The position numbers and the translations under genes are program-made. Of a DNA stretch of 64,000 bases, positions 49,018 through 56,804 are shown one piece after another; the first letter of the stretch is position 1; the number at the start of each line of letters is the position of its first letter. The notes under the pieces were generated by a model, which saw only the letters and a list, made by a program, of their open reading frames with translations, was not told where the DNA came from and searched no databases. This DNA is from Yinghuangia aomiensis (GTDB lineage Bacteria; Actinomycetota; Actinomycetes; Streptomycetales; Streptomycetaceae): the NCBI RefSeq assembly GCF_039542225.1, contig NZ_BAABHS010000008.1, positions 248,001-312,000 on the forward strand, given 5' to 3'.

Positions 49018-49640
49018 GAATCCTCCTGATGGTGTTGTCCGGCTGTGAGCCATCGCTGTCGGACCTCCCGGCGACGTGTTCACGCTACGTCACCCTTCGC
49101 CGAAGTCCCCCGATTCTGGTCGTCACCACGCCGTGCTCCGCGCTCCGGCTCGGCGAGGCGCTGCTGTCGGACGCGGCTGCCGATGTCGATCTTGAACAGG
49201 GTGCCGAGTGCGGAGGCCGTGCATCCGGCCGCGGTACGCGGGCGCACCGGCGGGAGCCGGATCGAAGATCCTTCCAGGCCGGAGCCTGTCCTGGCGGCGC
49301 AGGCCCGACGGGCGACGCGGGGCACGGTACCGCGATGTGCACCCACAACCCCGGATCCCGCCGAGCGGGAAATGGCCGTACTTGGGAAAACATCTCCGGG
49401 AAAATCCCGGCCAACCAGGGTCGCGGAATATATCCGCCCCGGACATTCGATTGAGCTCTTCGAAACCAGAATGCGAAACGCCTGTGCGCCGGGAAACCGG
49501 AACCCGCGCACGCCAGGGGATAGGCAACCCCCAGGAGGTCTACTAACATGCAGATGTCCCAAGCCAGTTGGGCCCCTGCATACGCCCGCGGGACGAAACG
49601 GGGCCGGGTGTTGCAATTCTCATGGCAAAAGGATTTCGGC
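49018..49640. other. Non-coding 623 bp upstream of the secreted protease gene
   Basis: Frames on both strands here read as Arg/Pro/Gly-rich shadows. The right half (49380-49640) is locally less GC-rich (AAAATCC, GAATATAT, CATGGCAAAAGG) and should hold the protease promoter and a long leader. No hairpin or known RNA element was recognised. Confidence 0.4.
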
Positions 49641-50447
49641 ATGCCCAAATTCATGAAATCGCGAATCGGTCGAGGAATAACGCGCGGCGTCATGGCCGGC
49701 GCCTTAGCGACAGGCGCGCTCGCCGCCGCGCCGGGTAGCGCGAGCGCCATCATCGGCGGCGAACCGGCCGACGAGAGCTATTCGTTCGTGACCGCCATCG
49801 ACATGCTGCGGGACGACGGCGCGTACCGTTTCCGCTGCGGTGGCGCACTGATCGACGACCAGTGGCTGCTGACCGCCGCACACTGCGTCTACGACACGGA
49901 GACCGGCGAGACCAAGGACCCGTCGCTGTTCACGGTGCGCGTGGGCTCGAACGACCGCACCACGGGCGGCGAGACGGCCGGCGTCAGCGAGATCCGCGTC
50001 AACCCCGACTACGTGGCCACCGGCCGCGCGGGCGACCTCGCGCTGTTCAAGCTCGACCACCCGGTGAAGGCGAAGCCGGTGCGGCTGGCCTCGTCGGTCG
50101 GGGTGGCCGGAACCAAGTTCCGTGTCATCGGCTGGGGTTACACCGTCGACGGCGGTCCGACGCTGCCCAACACGCTGAACCAGATCGACACCCGGGTACT
50201 CCCGGACGGCCCGTGCGTCGGCGGCGAATACGGCATCGACCGGGGCGACTTCTGCGCCGACAACCCCGGCGGCGTCTCCGGCCCGTGCAACGGCGACTCC
50301 GGCACCCCGGCGGTCAAGAAGGTGTACGGACGCTGGGAGTTGATCGGCGCGGACAGCCGCAGCCTGGGCGACTGCGGGGTCACCAAGGAGGTTCTGCCGA
50401 GCGTGCCGTACCACCGCACCTGGATCAACGACGCGATCGCCGGCTAG
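49641..50447 (+). CDS. Secreted trypsin-like serine protease (S1 family)
   Basis: A 268-residue exported protease. Signal peptide: Met-Pro-Lys-Phe-Met-Lys-Ser-Arg, hydrophobic Ala/Gly-rich core, Ala-Ser-Ala site. The mature protein begins directly with Ile-Ile-Gly-Gly, the active N-terminus of chymotrypsin-fold enzymes. The triad is His in Leu-Thr-Ala-Ala-His-Cys, Asp in Gly-Asp-Leu-Ala-Leu-Phe-Lys and Ser in Cys-Asn-Gly-Asp-Ser-Gly-Thr-Pro. Six cysteines are placed for disulfides. No activation propeptide is visible, so signal peptidase alone might yield active enzyme. AAAGGA (49628-49633) supports the ATG at 49641. Confidence 0.92.
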   Translation: MPKFMKSRIGRGITRGVMAGALATGALAAAPGSASAIIGGEPADESYSFVTAIDMLRDDGAYRFRCGGALIDDQWLLTAAHCVYDTETGETKDPSLFTVRVGSNDRTTGGETAGVSEIRVNPDYVATGRAGDLALFKLDHPVKAKPVRLASSVGVAGTKFRVIGWGYTVDGGPTLPNTLNQIDTRVLPDGPCVGGEYGIDRGDFCADNPGGVSGPCNGDSGTPAVKKVYGRWELIGADSRSLGDCGVTKEVLPSVPYHRTWINDAIAG

Positions 50448-50467
50448 TTTCCGCGCCGGCCGGGGCA

Positions 50468-50497
50468 CCGGCTGACCGGGGTGGACCGGTCAGCCGG
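50468..50497. terminator. Strong hairpin after the protease gene
   Basis: CCGGCTGACCGG (50468-50479) pairs fully with CCGGTCAGCCGG (50486-50497) across a 6-base loop, 20 bp after the stop codon. No T-run, as usual at this GC. Three CCAGGTGA copies follow. Confidence 0.75.
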
Positions 50498-50526
50498 CTC
50501 CCAGGTGACCAGGTGACCAGGTGATC

Positions 50527-50564
50527 GGGGTGGCGTGGTCGGGGATCCCCGACCACGCCACCCC
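50527..50564. terminator. 38-bp perfect palindrome between convergent genes
   Basis: The 19-base arm GGGGTGGCGTGGTCGGGGA is followed directly by its exact reverse complement. It lies between the convergent protease and binding-protein genes and would act as a bidirectional terminator or RNA stabiliser. Confidence 0.75.
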
Positions 50565-50778
50565 GCATCCGCGCACCACCAGCGCTGCGGTGCCCGAGGC
50601 CGCGCATCGCAAGGCGCGGGCCTGCCTCTCGTGCCAGCCAAGGTCCGGTCGCCGGGCGAGCGTCCATTCGCGTCCACCGCCCACGTCGCTCTGCCGCTTC
50701 CGGCCCGACCGACCTGGCGCCGACCGGGTGTTGCGAGCCGGCGCGAGTTCGCGGCGCCCGGCCGCCGGTGTCGGGATT

Positions 50779-51780
50779 TCACCCCACGTATGCCGTCTCG
50801 GGCTTCTGCGGCTCCCCGTCGAAGGCCGGCGACAGCCACGTCCGTGCCAGGCGTTCCCATGTACCGTCCGCGAGCATGCGGGTGAGTGTCCCGTTCAAGA
50901 ACCGGACGAAGTCGGCGCGGTCGAGGCGTACCGCCATCCCGTGCGGTTCGTCGGTGAACCGCGGGCCGACGATTTTCGTATCGCCGTCCTGCGCCCGCAA
51001 CCCCGCCAGCAGCGCCCCAGTCGTGGAGACGGCGTCCACCTCGGCGCGTTGCAGCGCGACCAGGCAGTCCGTCCAGTTGTCGACGGCATACGGCAGCGTG
51101 CCCTTGTCCCGCAAGGTCGCGATCGATGTCGTCCCGCGTACCGTGCAGACCCGCTTGCCGCGCAGGTCGCCGATGCCGGCCACGGGAGAGTCCCACGGCA
51201 CGAGCACACGCTGCCCGTCGTCGTAGTAGTTGCCGCTGAACGACACCTGGCGCTTGCGGTCGCACGTGATCGTCATGGTGTCCACGACGAGGTCGACCTC
51301 GCCGTTCTGCAGCAGCGGGATTCGCTGCGCCTGGGTGATGACCCGGTAAGCGACATGGCCGGGTTCGCCGAACAGCGCCAAACCGACCGCCTCGGCCATG
51401 TCGATGTCGAAACCTTCGATGCGGTCCTTCTCGTGGTGGTTCCGCGCCGCGAAGTACTGGGTGTTCTGGTCGACGCCGACGACGATGCGGCCTCGTGCGA
51501 CGATCTCGGCCATCGACGACCCGGCCGGCATCCGCCCCGGCGCGGGCAACGGGTCGAGCGGTCTCAGACTCTCCCGTGCCCGGCACGAGGCATCGTCCGC
51601 GGACGCCGGATAGTCGGCGTCCACGGCCGGCCGCGCCACCGGAATCTTCGAAGGCGACACGGACACGGAGGTGGGCACCGGTTGCACCGACGAACATCCT
51701 GCCGCCGACACGACGAGCGCAACCAGCGGAAGCAGCAAGGAAATCCGCGAAAGACCCCGCATGCGTGGTCCAGCTGTCAT
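50779..51780 (-). CDS. Amino-acid-type ABC substrate-binding lipoprotein (SBP_bac_3)
   Basis: A 333-residue exported lipoprotein: hydrophobic signal ending Ser-Ala-Ala-Gly-Cys-Ser-Ser, a Val/Pro/Ser linker and a Pro-rich region, then a family-3 binding fold (Gly-Arg-Ile-Val-Val-Gly-Val-Asp-Gln-Asn-Thr, Ile-Glu-Gly-Phe-Asp-Ile-Asp-Met-Ala, Gly-Lys-Arg-Val-Cys-Thr-Val-Arg-Gly-Thr-Thr). The ligand is probably glutamate or another polar amino acid. No permease or ATPase gene adjoins. Similar lone proteins in actinomycetes can be signalling or kinase-associated. The ATG at 51780 is preferred, with GGGGAAG 9 bp upstream. The extended frame to 51888 lacks character. Between 50565 and 50778 nothing is seen. 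Confidence 0.88.
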   Translation of the reverse strand: MTAGPRMRGLSRISLLLPLVALVVSAAGCSSVQPVPTSVSVSPSKIPVARPAVDADYPASADDASCRARESLRPLDPLPAPGRMPAGSSMAEIVARGRIVVGVDQNTQYFAARNHHEKDRIEGFDIDMAEAVGLALFGEPGHVAYRVITQAQRIPLLQNGEVDLVVDTMTITCDRKRQVSFSGNYYDDGQRVLVPWDSPVAGIGDLRGKRVCTVRGTTSIATLRDKGTLPYAVDNWTDCLVALQRAEVDAVSTTGALLAGLRAQDGDTKIVGPRFTDEPHGMAVRLDRADFVRFLNGTLTRMLADGTWERLARTWLSPAFDGEPQKPETAYVG

Positions 51781-52123
51781 CGCCACGATCTTCCCCCCAT
51801 CCGGTGCCCCCTCATCATGGTCGTGACCGAAGCGCGAGAGCGACAGACTCAGCCGCCGATCAACCGCGATTCGAGGGTCTTCCCGCACGGGCGAGAGCCT
51901 AGGTGTGTTCGAGGGCCTCGCTCGTACCGTCGAAGGCCCCCGGCGCCGGGCGCTGCGAACACAGGATCCGGCAGCGGATCACGGGCTCTCGCGGGTCGCG
52001 GTCGGCATTGCCGGCCGTTCTGCGTGGGAAGCCCACAGCAGCCATCGGGGGCGAGAACTCGATCCGATGAGGCAGAAGTTCACCGAGGGCTTCGTCAACG
52101 CTGCCGACGGAGAATGGGGGCCT

Positions 52124-52288
52124 ATGGCGACCGACGACGTCAGCCTCCGTGAACAACCGGGCCAGCGTCTGCGCCGACGGGCGCGTACCGCTCTCGTCCT
52201 GACGCTCGTCGCCGGGGGCATGTTCACCGCCACCGCGAACCCGTTTGGACTCTCTTCGGGCGGTACCAGTTTCATATGTACCGCTTGA
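52124..52288 (+). CDS. Possible small membrane or secreted peptide, 54 residues
   Basis: ATG after a GGGGG run. Polar N-terminus with Arg-Leu-Arg-Arg-Arg-Ala-Arg, then one hydrophobic helix (Ala-Leu-Val-Leu-Thr-Leu-Val-Ala-Gly-Gly-Met) and an Ala-Thr-Ala-Asn site, like a signal peptide of a tiny exported protein. No homology is claimed. It may be part of a longer frame from 51905. Confidence 0.35.
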   Translation: MATDDVSLREQPGQRLRRRARTALVLTLVAGGMFTATANPFGLSSGGTSFICTA

Positions 52289-52420
52289 CCTGGCCGGATG
52301 ACATATTCGGCAGGCGCAACGGCGGAGCCCCGCCCGGCGCGCGGTCGCACCGCCGATGTCACCCGAACGCCTCCGGATGCCGGAAGCGCCAAGGCCGCGC
52401 GGGTGCCTACGGTGACTCGC

Positions 52421-52867
52421 ATGAGCGCCACCGCCGCCGAAATCGACGACTACCTCTCCCGCTACGCCGGAACCCTCGCCGCCTTCGACGCCGGGGCGGC
52501 GGCAGAGCTCTGGGGCACCCCCGGCATGATCCTCGACGACCGCAGCGCCGGAGTTCTGGACTCCCGGGAGGAGATGGCCCGCGGCCTGGAACGGTCCTAT
52601 CCGCTCTACCGCAAACTCGGCTTGGCGTCGGTCGGATACGAGCGGCTGAGCCACGAACAGCTCAGCGAGAAGGTCGTGCTCGTCCGCGTGCGGTGGCTGT
52701 TCTTCGACGCCGACGGCGCGCAACTGACGGACAGCTTCGGCAGCTACATCCTGCGCCGCGACGACGCGGGGCTGCGCGCCTTCGTGTGCGTTCCCGCTGA
52801 CGACGCCGAGAAAATCCAGGACCTCGCCGCACGGAAGGGGATCGACCTGTTCGACGAGACGACGTAG
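52421..52867 (+). CDS. NTF2-like protein (SnoaL/DUF4440 fold)
   Basis: A 148-residue soluble alpha+beta protein with the NTF2-like start (Ile-Asp-Asp-Tyr-Leu-Ser-Arg-Tyr-Ala-Gly-Thr-Leu-Ala-Ala-Phe-Asp) and Arg-Val-Arg-Trp-Leu-Phe-Phe-Asp strands. No catalytic residues can be assigned, and it may bind or isomerise a small hydrophobic molecule. The ATG at 52421 is 7 bp after TACGGT, so probably leaderless. A GTG at 52412 is the alternative. It is close to a second SnoaL-like gene on the other strand. Confidence 0.75.
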   Translation: MSATAAEIDDYLSRYAGTLAAFDAGAAAELWGTPGMILDDRSAGVLDSREEMARGLERSYPLYRKLGLASVGYERLSHEQLSEKVVLVRVRWLFFDADGAQLTDSFGSYILRRDDAGLRAFVCVPADDAEKIQDLAARKGIDLFDETT

Positions 52868-53176
52868 GTGATGCGGCGGCTCGGCGGAACACCGGGCGAG
52901 CTACTTCGCCTACCGCGTTGCGTCGCCGAGGCCGCGGGCACGGCGGGCCGCGCCCCGGCCACCGCCAACGCCTCGTTGGTGTGGCCCGGCGAGTCGCTCA
53001 TCGTGCTTCGGCAGGCTGCCACCGTCGTGTGCACGCACCGCGGGGACGGCCGCGTCGTCGCCCTTCAAGCCCACGGCCTCGGCCCTGCCAAGCCCCTGGT
53101 CTCGCACGCCGCCGTCGGCGCCGGGCCGGAGGAGATGTTCAGCAGGGTTCGTCGTCGGCGCCGCCGCCGAACTGCA
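52868..53176. other. Intergenic 309 bp
   Basis: A plus frame from 52868 begins reasonably (Leu-Val-Trp-Pro-Gly-Glu-Ser-Leu-Ile-Val-Leu) but becomes a poly-Arg shadow after 53140, and a minus frame (52910-53107) is Gly/Arg-rich. Neither is called. No operators or hairpins were noticed. Confidence 0.3.
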
Positions 53177-53539
53177 TCAATGGCGCGGGTCCGGGCCTTC
53201 CGTGATGCCCCAGGCTTCGGCGAGCCTGCCGTGGTGAACGCGGAAGATCTCGATCAGGGTGGGCCGTGCTCCGCTGTCCGCAGATGCGATGCCCTCGACG
53301 GACGAGCGGATGGCCACCCTGTCGCCGTCCACCAGGACATCTTCGGCCACGACGCGCATGTCGGGGAACTGGGCGACGATCATGCGCCAGGCGTCCATGC
53401 CCGCCTCGATCCCGATGGCGCCGAGCGGGTGGTTGACGAAGTCGGCGGTGAACAGGTCGGCGGCCTCGTCGAACTTCCGGGTGTTGAAGCACTCTTGCAT
53501 CCGCAGCACCAGAGCGCGTGCTTCCTCGCGTGTGGTCAT
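53177..53539 (-). CDS. SnoaL-like ester cyclase / polyketide-cyclase-fold protein
   Basis: A 120-residue single NTF2-fold domain: Cys-Phe-Asn-Thr-Arg-Lys-Phe-Asp-Glu, Phe-Val-Asn-His-Pro, Phe-Pro-Asp-Met-Arg-Val-Val-Ala-Glu-Asp and Asp-Gly-Asp-Arg-Val-Ala follow the SnoaL pattern, with the conserved His and Asp positions present. GGGAG lies 9 bp before the ATG at 53539. Divergent TetR gene and two operator copies in between imply repression by that TetR. Substrate unknown. Confidence 0.85.
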   Translation of the reverse strand: MTTREEARALVLRMQECFNTRKFDEAADLFTADFVNHPLGAIGIEAGMDAWRMIVAQFPDMRVVAEDVLVDGDRVAIRSSVEGIASADSGARPTLIEIFRVHHGRLAEAWGITEGPDPRH

Positions 53540-53593
53540 CACGGTCGGCTCCCTTTCAGCCGGTGAATGGTGGACGACGTGGCCCGCCCACAA

Positions 53594-53644
53594 ACGGGGC
53601 GTCGCCCCGGTTATCCGCAACCATACGGGGCGTCGCCCCGGTTA
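53594..53644. promoter_or_regulatory. Two 20-bp direct repeats, each a palindrome, TetR operators
   Basis: ACGGGGCGTCGCCCCGGTTA occurs at 53594-53613 and 53625-53644. Each contains GGGGCG-T-CGCCCC. Centres are 31 bp apart (three turns). The right copy overlaps the TAGGCT -10 (53643-53648) of the TetR gene. Confidence 0.8.
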
Positions 53645-53654
53645 GGCTAGGCGC

Positions 53655-54281
53655 GTGACGCCCAACCGACCGCGAGGCCCTGCTTCATCCGAACCCCCCG
53701 CCCTGGCCGGGAACGACCGGGCGCTGCGGGCCGACGCCCGCCGCAACCGTGAGCGGGTGCTGCGGACCGCGCAGCACCTGTTCGCGACGGAGGGCCTGGG
53801 TACCTCGCTCGACGAGATCGCTCGCCGCGCCGGGGTCGGCCCCGGAACCGTTCACCGGCATTTTCCGAGCAAGGAAGCGCTGTACCTTGCCGTCGCGGTG
53901 GACCAGCTCCAGCACCTGGTGGAGGAGGGGGAGGTGCTCGCCGGCACCGGAGATCCCGCCGCGCTGTTCACGCTGCTGTCCCGCATGATCGCGTCGGGCG
54001 CGGAGAACGCCGCGGTCAAGAGCGGGCTGACGGCCGCCGAATTCGACTTGCGCACGGCCGCCCCGGACGTCGGGGCCGCCCTCACGCGCCAGGTCGCGGT
54101 CCTGCTCGACCGCGCTCATGCCGCCGGTGTCGTGCGTCCCGACCTCACCGTCGACGAGGCCATGGCCCTGGTCGCGGGTGCCTTCGCCGCGATTCGCCAC
54201 GCCGACGCGGAGGCCAGCCGCGAACGCTCGGCGCATATCGCCCAGATCATCCTCGACGGCCTACGGCCCCGGCCTCGATAG
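53655..54281 (+). CDS. TetR family regulator
   Basis: A 208-residue regulator with an N-terminal disordered tail, helix-turn-helix (Thr-Ala-Gln-His-Leu-Phe-Ala-Thr-Glu-Gly, Thr-Val-His-Arg-His-Phe-Pro-Ser-Lys-Glu-Ala-Leu) and a C-terminal ligand domain. The GTG start lies 6 bp after TAGGCT, so its mRNA should be leaderless and its promoter covered by the operator. It regulates itself and the divergent SnoaL-like gene. Confidence 0.9.
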   Translation: MTPNRPRGPASSEPPALAGNDRALRADARRNRERVLRTAQHLFATEGLGTSLDEIARRAGVGPGTVHRHFPSKEALYLAVAVDQLQHLVEEGEVLAGTGDPAALFTLLSRMIASGAENAAVKSGLTAAEFDLRTAAPDVGAALTRQVAVLLDRAHAAGVVRPDLTVDEAMALVAGAFAAIRHADAEASRERSAHIAQIILDGLRPRPR

Positions 54282-54564
54282 CGCACTACCACTCAGGTCA
54301 GCGGAGGCGAGCGCAAGCCTTAGCCGAGCGGCAGCTTGCGACCAGGTACTGCTTGCCCCGCATCACGAACGCCGCGGCCTCGTCGGGTTTGCGCTTCCCC
54401 CCAACGCCTGGCCTCACGCCAAGGCGACCGGCCCATGCCGAGAAGTCACCACGCGGCCCACACAGTAAGTAGCGCAAGCGATACGCGGTGTATTTCTTGT
54501 TCTGTGGTGGTATCCGCCCGGTACGGGCTCTTGCCCGCCCGAATTCTGCGCTGGGAGCACTGTC

Positions 54565-54816
54565 ATGGAACTTCAGGCCCGCGTGTCCGACGTCATCGCC
54601 GACGAACTCGCCGTCCCGGTCGCGCAGCTGACCGCCGAATCCCGGTTTCACGACGACTACGGCCTCGACGAGTTCGGCATCGCCGAACTCGTCCTGCGCG
54701 TCAACGAGGAGTTCGGGGCCGACCTGAGCTTCGCCGACGTCGAGGCGGTCAGTACCGTCCGCGATCTGGTGGACCTCGTCGTCCGACGCACCCCCCGAAG
54801 CACCCCGCACCCCTGA
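54565..54816 (+). CDS. Acyl-carrier-protein-like protein lacking the carrier serine
   Basis: An 83-residue protein with the ACP four-helix pattern: Val-Ser-Asp-Val-Ile-Ala-Asp-Glu-Leu, Phe-His-Asp-Asp-Tyr-Gly-Leu-Asp, Ala-Glu-Leu-Val-Leu-Arg-Val-Asn-Glu-Glu-Phe-Gly, and Val-Arg-Asp-Leu-Val-Asp-Leu-Val. The phosphopantetheine site Asp-Ser-Leu is Asp-Glu-Phe here, so it cannot be loaded in the usual way. The frame, length and spacing are otherwise intact. No synthase or ligase gene adjoins. It may be a decoy, a protein-protein adaptor or a decaying ACP. Confidence 0.8.
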   Translation: MELQARVSDVIADELAVPVAQLTAESRFHDDYGLDEFGIAELVLRVNEEFGADLSFADVEAVSTVRDLVDLVVRRTPRSTPHP

Positions 54817-55522
54817 CCAGGCCGACGTTCCGGTGCCGCCACCGGCTGCGGCGCGGCGTGCTCTTGCGTTCCCGCGTCGTCGGCGGGTTGACCGGTCCGC
54901 GGGACCCGTAATGCTGGAAGGGCAGCCGGCCACCGAGCCCATAGCTGAGCATGATGCTGCGCGCCCGTCCGGCGGCGGCGCCAGCCTCGACGGTGCGGGG
55001 TACGAGCACCCGAGCGGGATCTGCCGGTAGTTCCAGCCATGTTGGCGCAGCTCTTGCGTGCGCCTCGACGAGCGTGGGGTCGTGGGCGGGGATACGCCGC
55101 CTGTTCCGGGTGCCGGGGCGTCGGGAGTGTTCGGGAACCGGCCGAAGCCGGACGGCAGGAGCGCGGCGAGCACCGCCCCACCACGTCGGCGCCGGCACCG
55201 ACGGCCCCGCCCCAGGCTCCGTCTGCTCGTCTTGAGAACCGGCCACGGGCAACGAAACACGCCGACGAGCTCCGCTGACGGCCACACGCGCCGGCCGACG
55301 GCCGCCCCGCGGCCCCGGTGAGGACGTGGAACCGGTCGGCCAGTTCCTCGACCGCCTCGCCCAGGACTGACACTGGGACCGGTAGCGCGCAGGCCTGCCA
55401 TAGGAGTTCGGCCGTGTGGCGCTTGAATGCGTGTTCCCGTGTCGTCACGGGAATGCTCCGCGAGCGTGACGCGACCACTCGTGCGGCAACGTCCATTGAC
55501 GGTCGTCGGTTGGGTGTCCGGT
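54817..55522. other. 706-bp interval with degraded minus-strand coding traces
   Basis: Reading minus, a GTG near 55440 begins Thr-Thr-Arg-Glu-His-Ala-Phe-Lys-Arg-His-Thr-Ala-Glu-Leu-Leu-Trp-Gln-Ala and continues Val-Ser-Val-Leu-Gly-Glu-Ala-Val-Glu-Glu-Leu before losing sense. Another frame nearer 54950 reads Leu-Ser-Tyr-Gly-Leu-Gly-Gly-Arg-Leu-Pro-Phe-Gln-His-Tyr-Gly. These look like parts of one or two decayed genes. None has a complete frame. Confidence 0.35.
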
Positions 55523-56422
55523 CTACGGCGGCCCGGGACGCGGTGCCTGTGCGGTGGGTGTTTCGGCGCTGTGGGCGGCGGCCCAGGAGGCGAGGAGGCG
55601 CAGGGCTTCGTCGGCGGGTGTGCCGGGTTCGGCGGTGTAGATGCTGAGGTTGTGTCCGGGGTCGGCGGTGATCTCCAGGCTCTGGTAGGCGAGGGTGACG
55701 TCGCCGATGACCGGGTGGTGGAAGCGTTTCTCGCCGGTGCCGTGGCGGCGGACGTTGTGAGCGCCCCATCGGGTGCGGAAGTCGTCGCTGCGGGTGGACA
55801 GCTCGCCCACGAGGTCGTGGAGGTCCTTGTCGTGGGGGTCGCGGCCGGCTTCGGTGCGCAGGATGGCCACGGTGACGTCGGCGACGGCGTCCCAGTCCGG
55901 GTAGAAGCGGCGCGCGCCAGGGTCGAGGAAGGTGAAGCGGGCGAGGTTGGGCGGCTTTCCGCCGGAGGCGTAGACGTCGGTGTAGAAGGCGCGGCCGAGC
56001 GGGTTGGCGGCGAGCAGGTCCATGCGGCCGTTGCGGACGAACGCGGGCCCGGCGGTGATCGCGTCCAGGGTCCACTGCAGGCTCGGGCTCGGTGCCCAGT
56101 CGCGGCCTGCACGACGGCGGGGCCGGGTGAGGGTGTCGGCGCCGGTCGCGGCGTGGGCGAGGTTGAGCAGGTGGGCGCGCTCGGCATCGTCCAGCCGCAG
56201 GGCTCGGGCGACGGCTTCGAGGACGGCGGGCGAGACGCCGGCGAGGTTGCCGCGTTCCAGCTTGGCGTAGTACTCGACGCTGACGTCGGCCAGCGCGGCC
56301 ACCTCGCTGCGGCGCAGCCCGGGGACGCGGCGCTTGCCCCCCGCGGGCAGCCCGGCCTGGTCGGGGGTGATCTTGGCCCGCCGCGAGGTCAGGAACTCGC
56401 GGACTTCGTCTTGGTTGTCCAC
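55523..56422 (-). CDS. Helix-turn-helix regulator with MmyB-like ligand domain
   Basis: A 299-residue regulator. The N-terminus has the hallmark Phe-Leu-x-x-Arg-Arg-Ala-Lys-Ile-x-Pro and an XRE-type helix-turn-helix (Gly-Leu-Arg-Arg-Ser-Glu-Val-Ala-x-Leu-Ala, Tyr-Tyr-Ala-Lys-Leu-Glu-Arg-Gly). The PAS-like MmyB domain contains Pro-Ala-Phe-Val-Arg-Asn-Gly-Arg-Met-Asp, Ala-Asn-Pro-Leu-Gly-Arg-Ala and His-Pro-Val-Ile-Gly. The GTG at 56422 is 6 bp from TACCGT, suggesting a leaderless message. It is divergent from two aldo-keto reductase genes, which it probably controls. A perfect dyad lies 34 bp upstream. Confidence 0.9.
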   Translation of the reverse strand: MDNQDEVREFLTSRRAKITPDQAGLPAGGKRRVPGLRRSEVAALADVSVEYYAKLERGNLAGVSPAVLEAVARALRLDDAERAHLLNLAHAATGADTLTRPRRRAGRDWAPSPSLQWTLDAITAGPAFVRNGRMDLLAANPLGRAFYTDVYASGGKPPNLARFTFLDPGARRFYPDWDAVADVTVAILRTEAGRDPHDKDLHDLVGELSTRSDDFRTRWGAHNVRRHGTGEKRFHHPVIGDVTLAYQSLEITADPGHNLSIYTAEPGTPADEALRLLASWAAAHSAETPTAQAPRPGPP

Positions 56423-56455
56423 ACCTCGACGGTACGTGCTGACGGCCTGGGCTGA

Positions 56456-56474
56456 GGTGTACTGCCGGTACACC
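56456..56474. promoter_or_regulatory. Dyad operator upstream of the MmyB-type regulator
   Basis: GGTGTAC-TGCCG-GTACACC has perfect 7-bp arms about a 5-bp centre. It lies in the -35 region of the regulator and 331 bp before the reductase start. It is the likely binding site of the regulator. The rest of the gap to 56804 has only a doubtful frame (56483-56719). Confidence 0.65.
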
Positions 56475-56804
56475 CCACACCAGTGACTCCCTGCGCGCGT
56501 CGGCATCGGGTTGTGTGGAGAACACGGAACCGGCCCGGGACCTCAGGCACGGACAGGAGTTCCCCGTGCGTGGTGTCATCGTGTACGCCCGCGGCGATGT
56601 CCGGGTGGAGCAGCGCGGACCCCCTACCCCCGACGTCACACCTCCACCCCAAGGAGCCATGGCCGGAGCCCGTCACCGACGACCAGTACGCAGCCGCCCT
56701 CGCCGCCACGGACGCCTGACGACCGCGACCGGGCGCCCCCACCCACCCACCGGGCGGGCATCCCCGAGACGTCCGACCGACCACACACCACGGGAGCAGT
56801 ACCC

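Noticed and set aside
54817..55522. Minus-strand coding traces as complete genes
   Set aside because: Sense is lost by frame changes and no frame links a start, a ribosome site and a stop with consistent composition.
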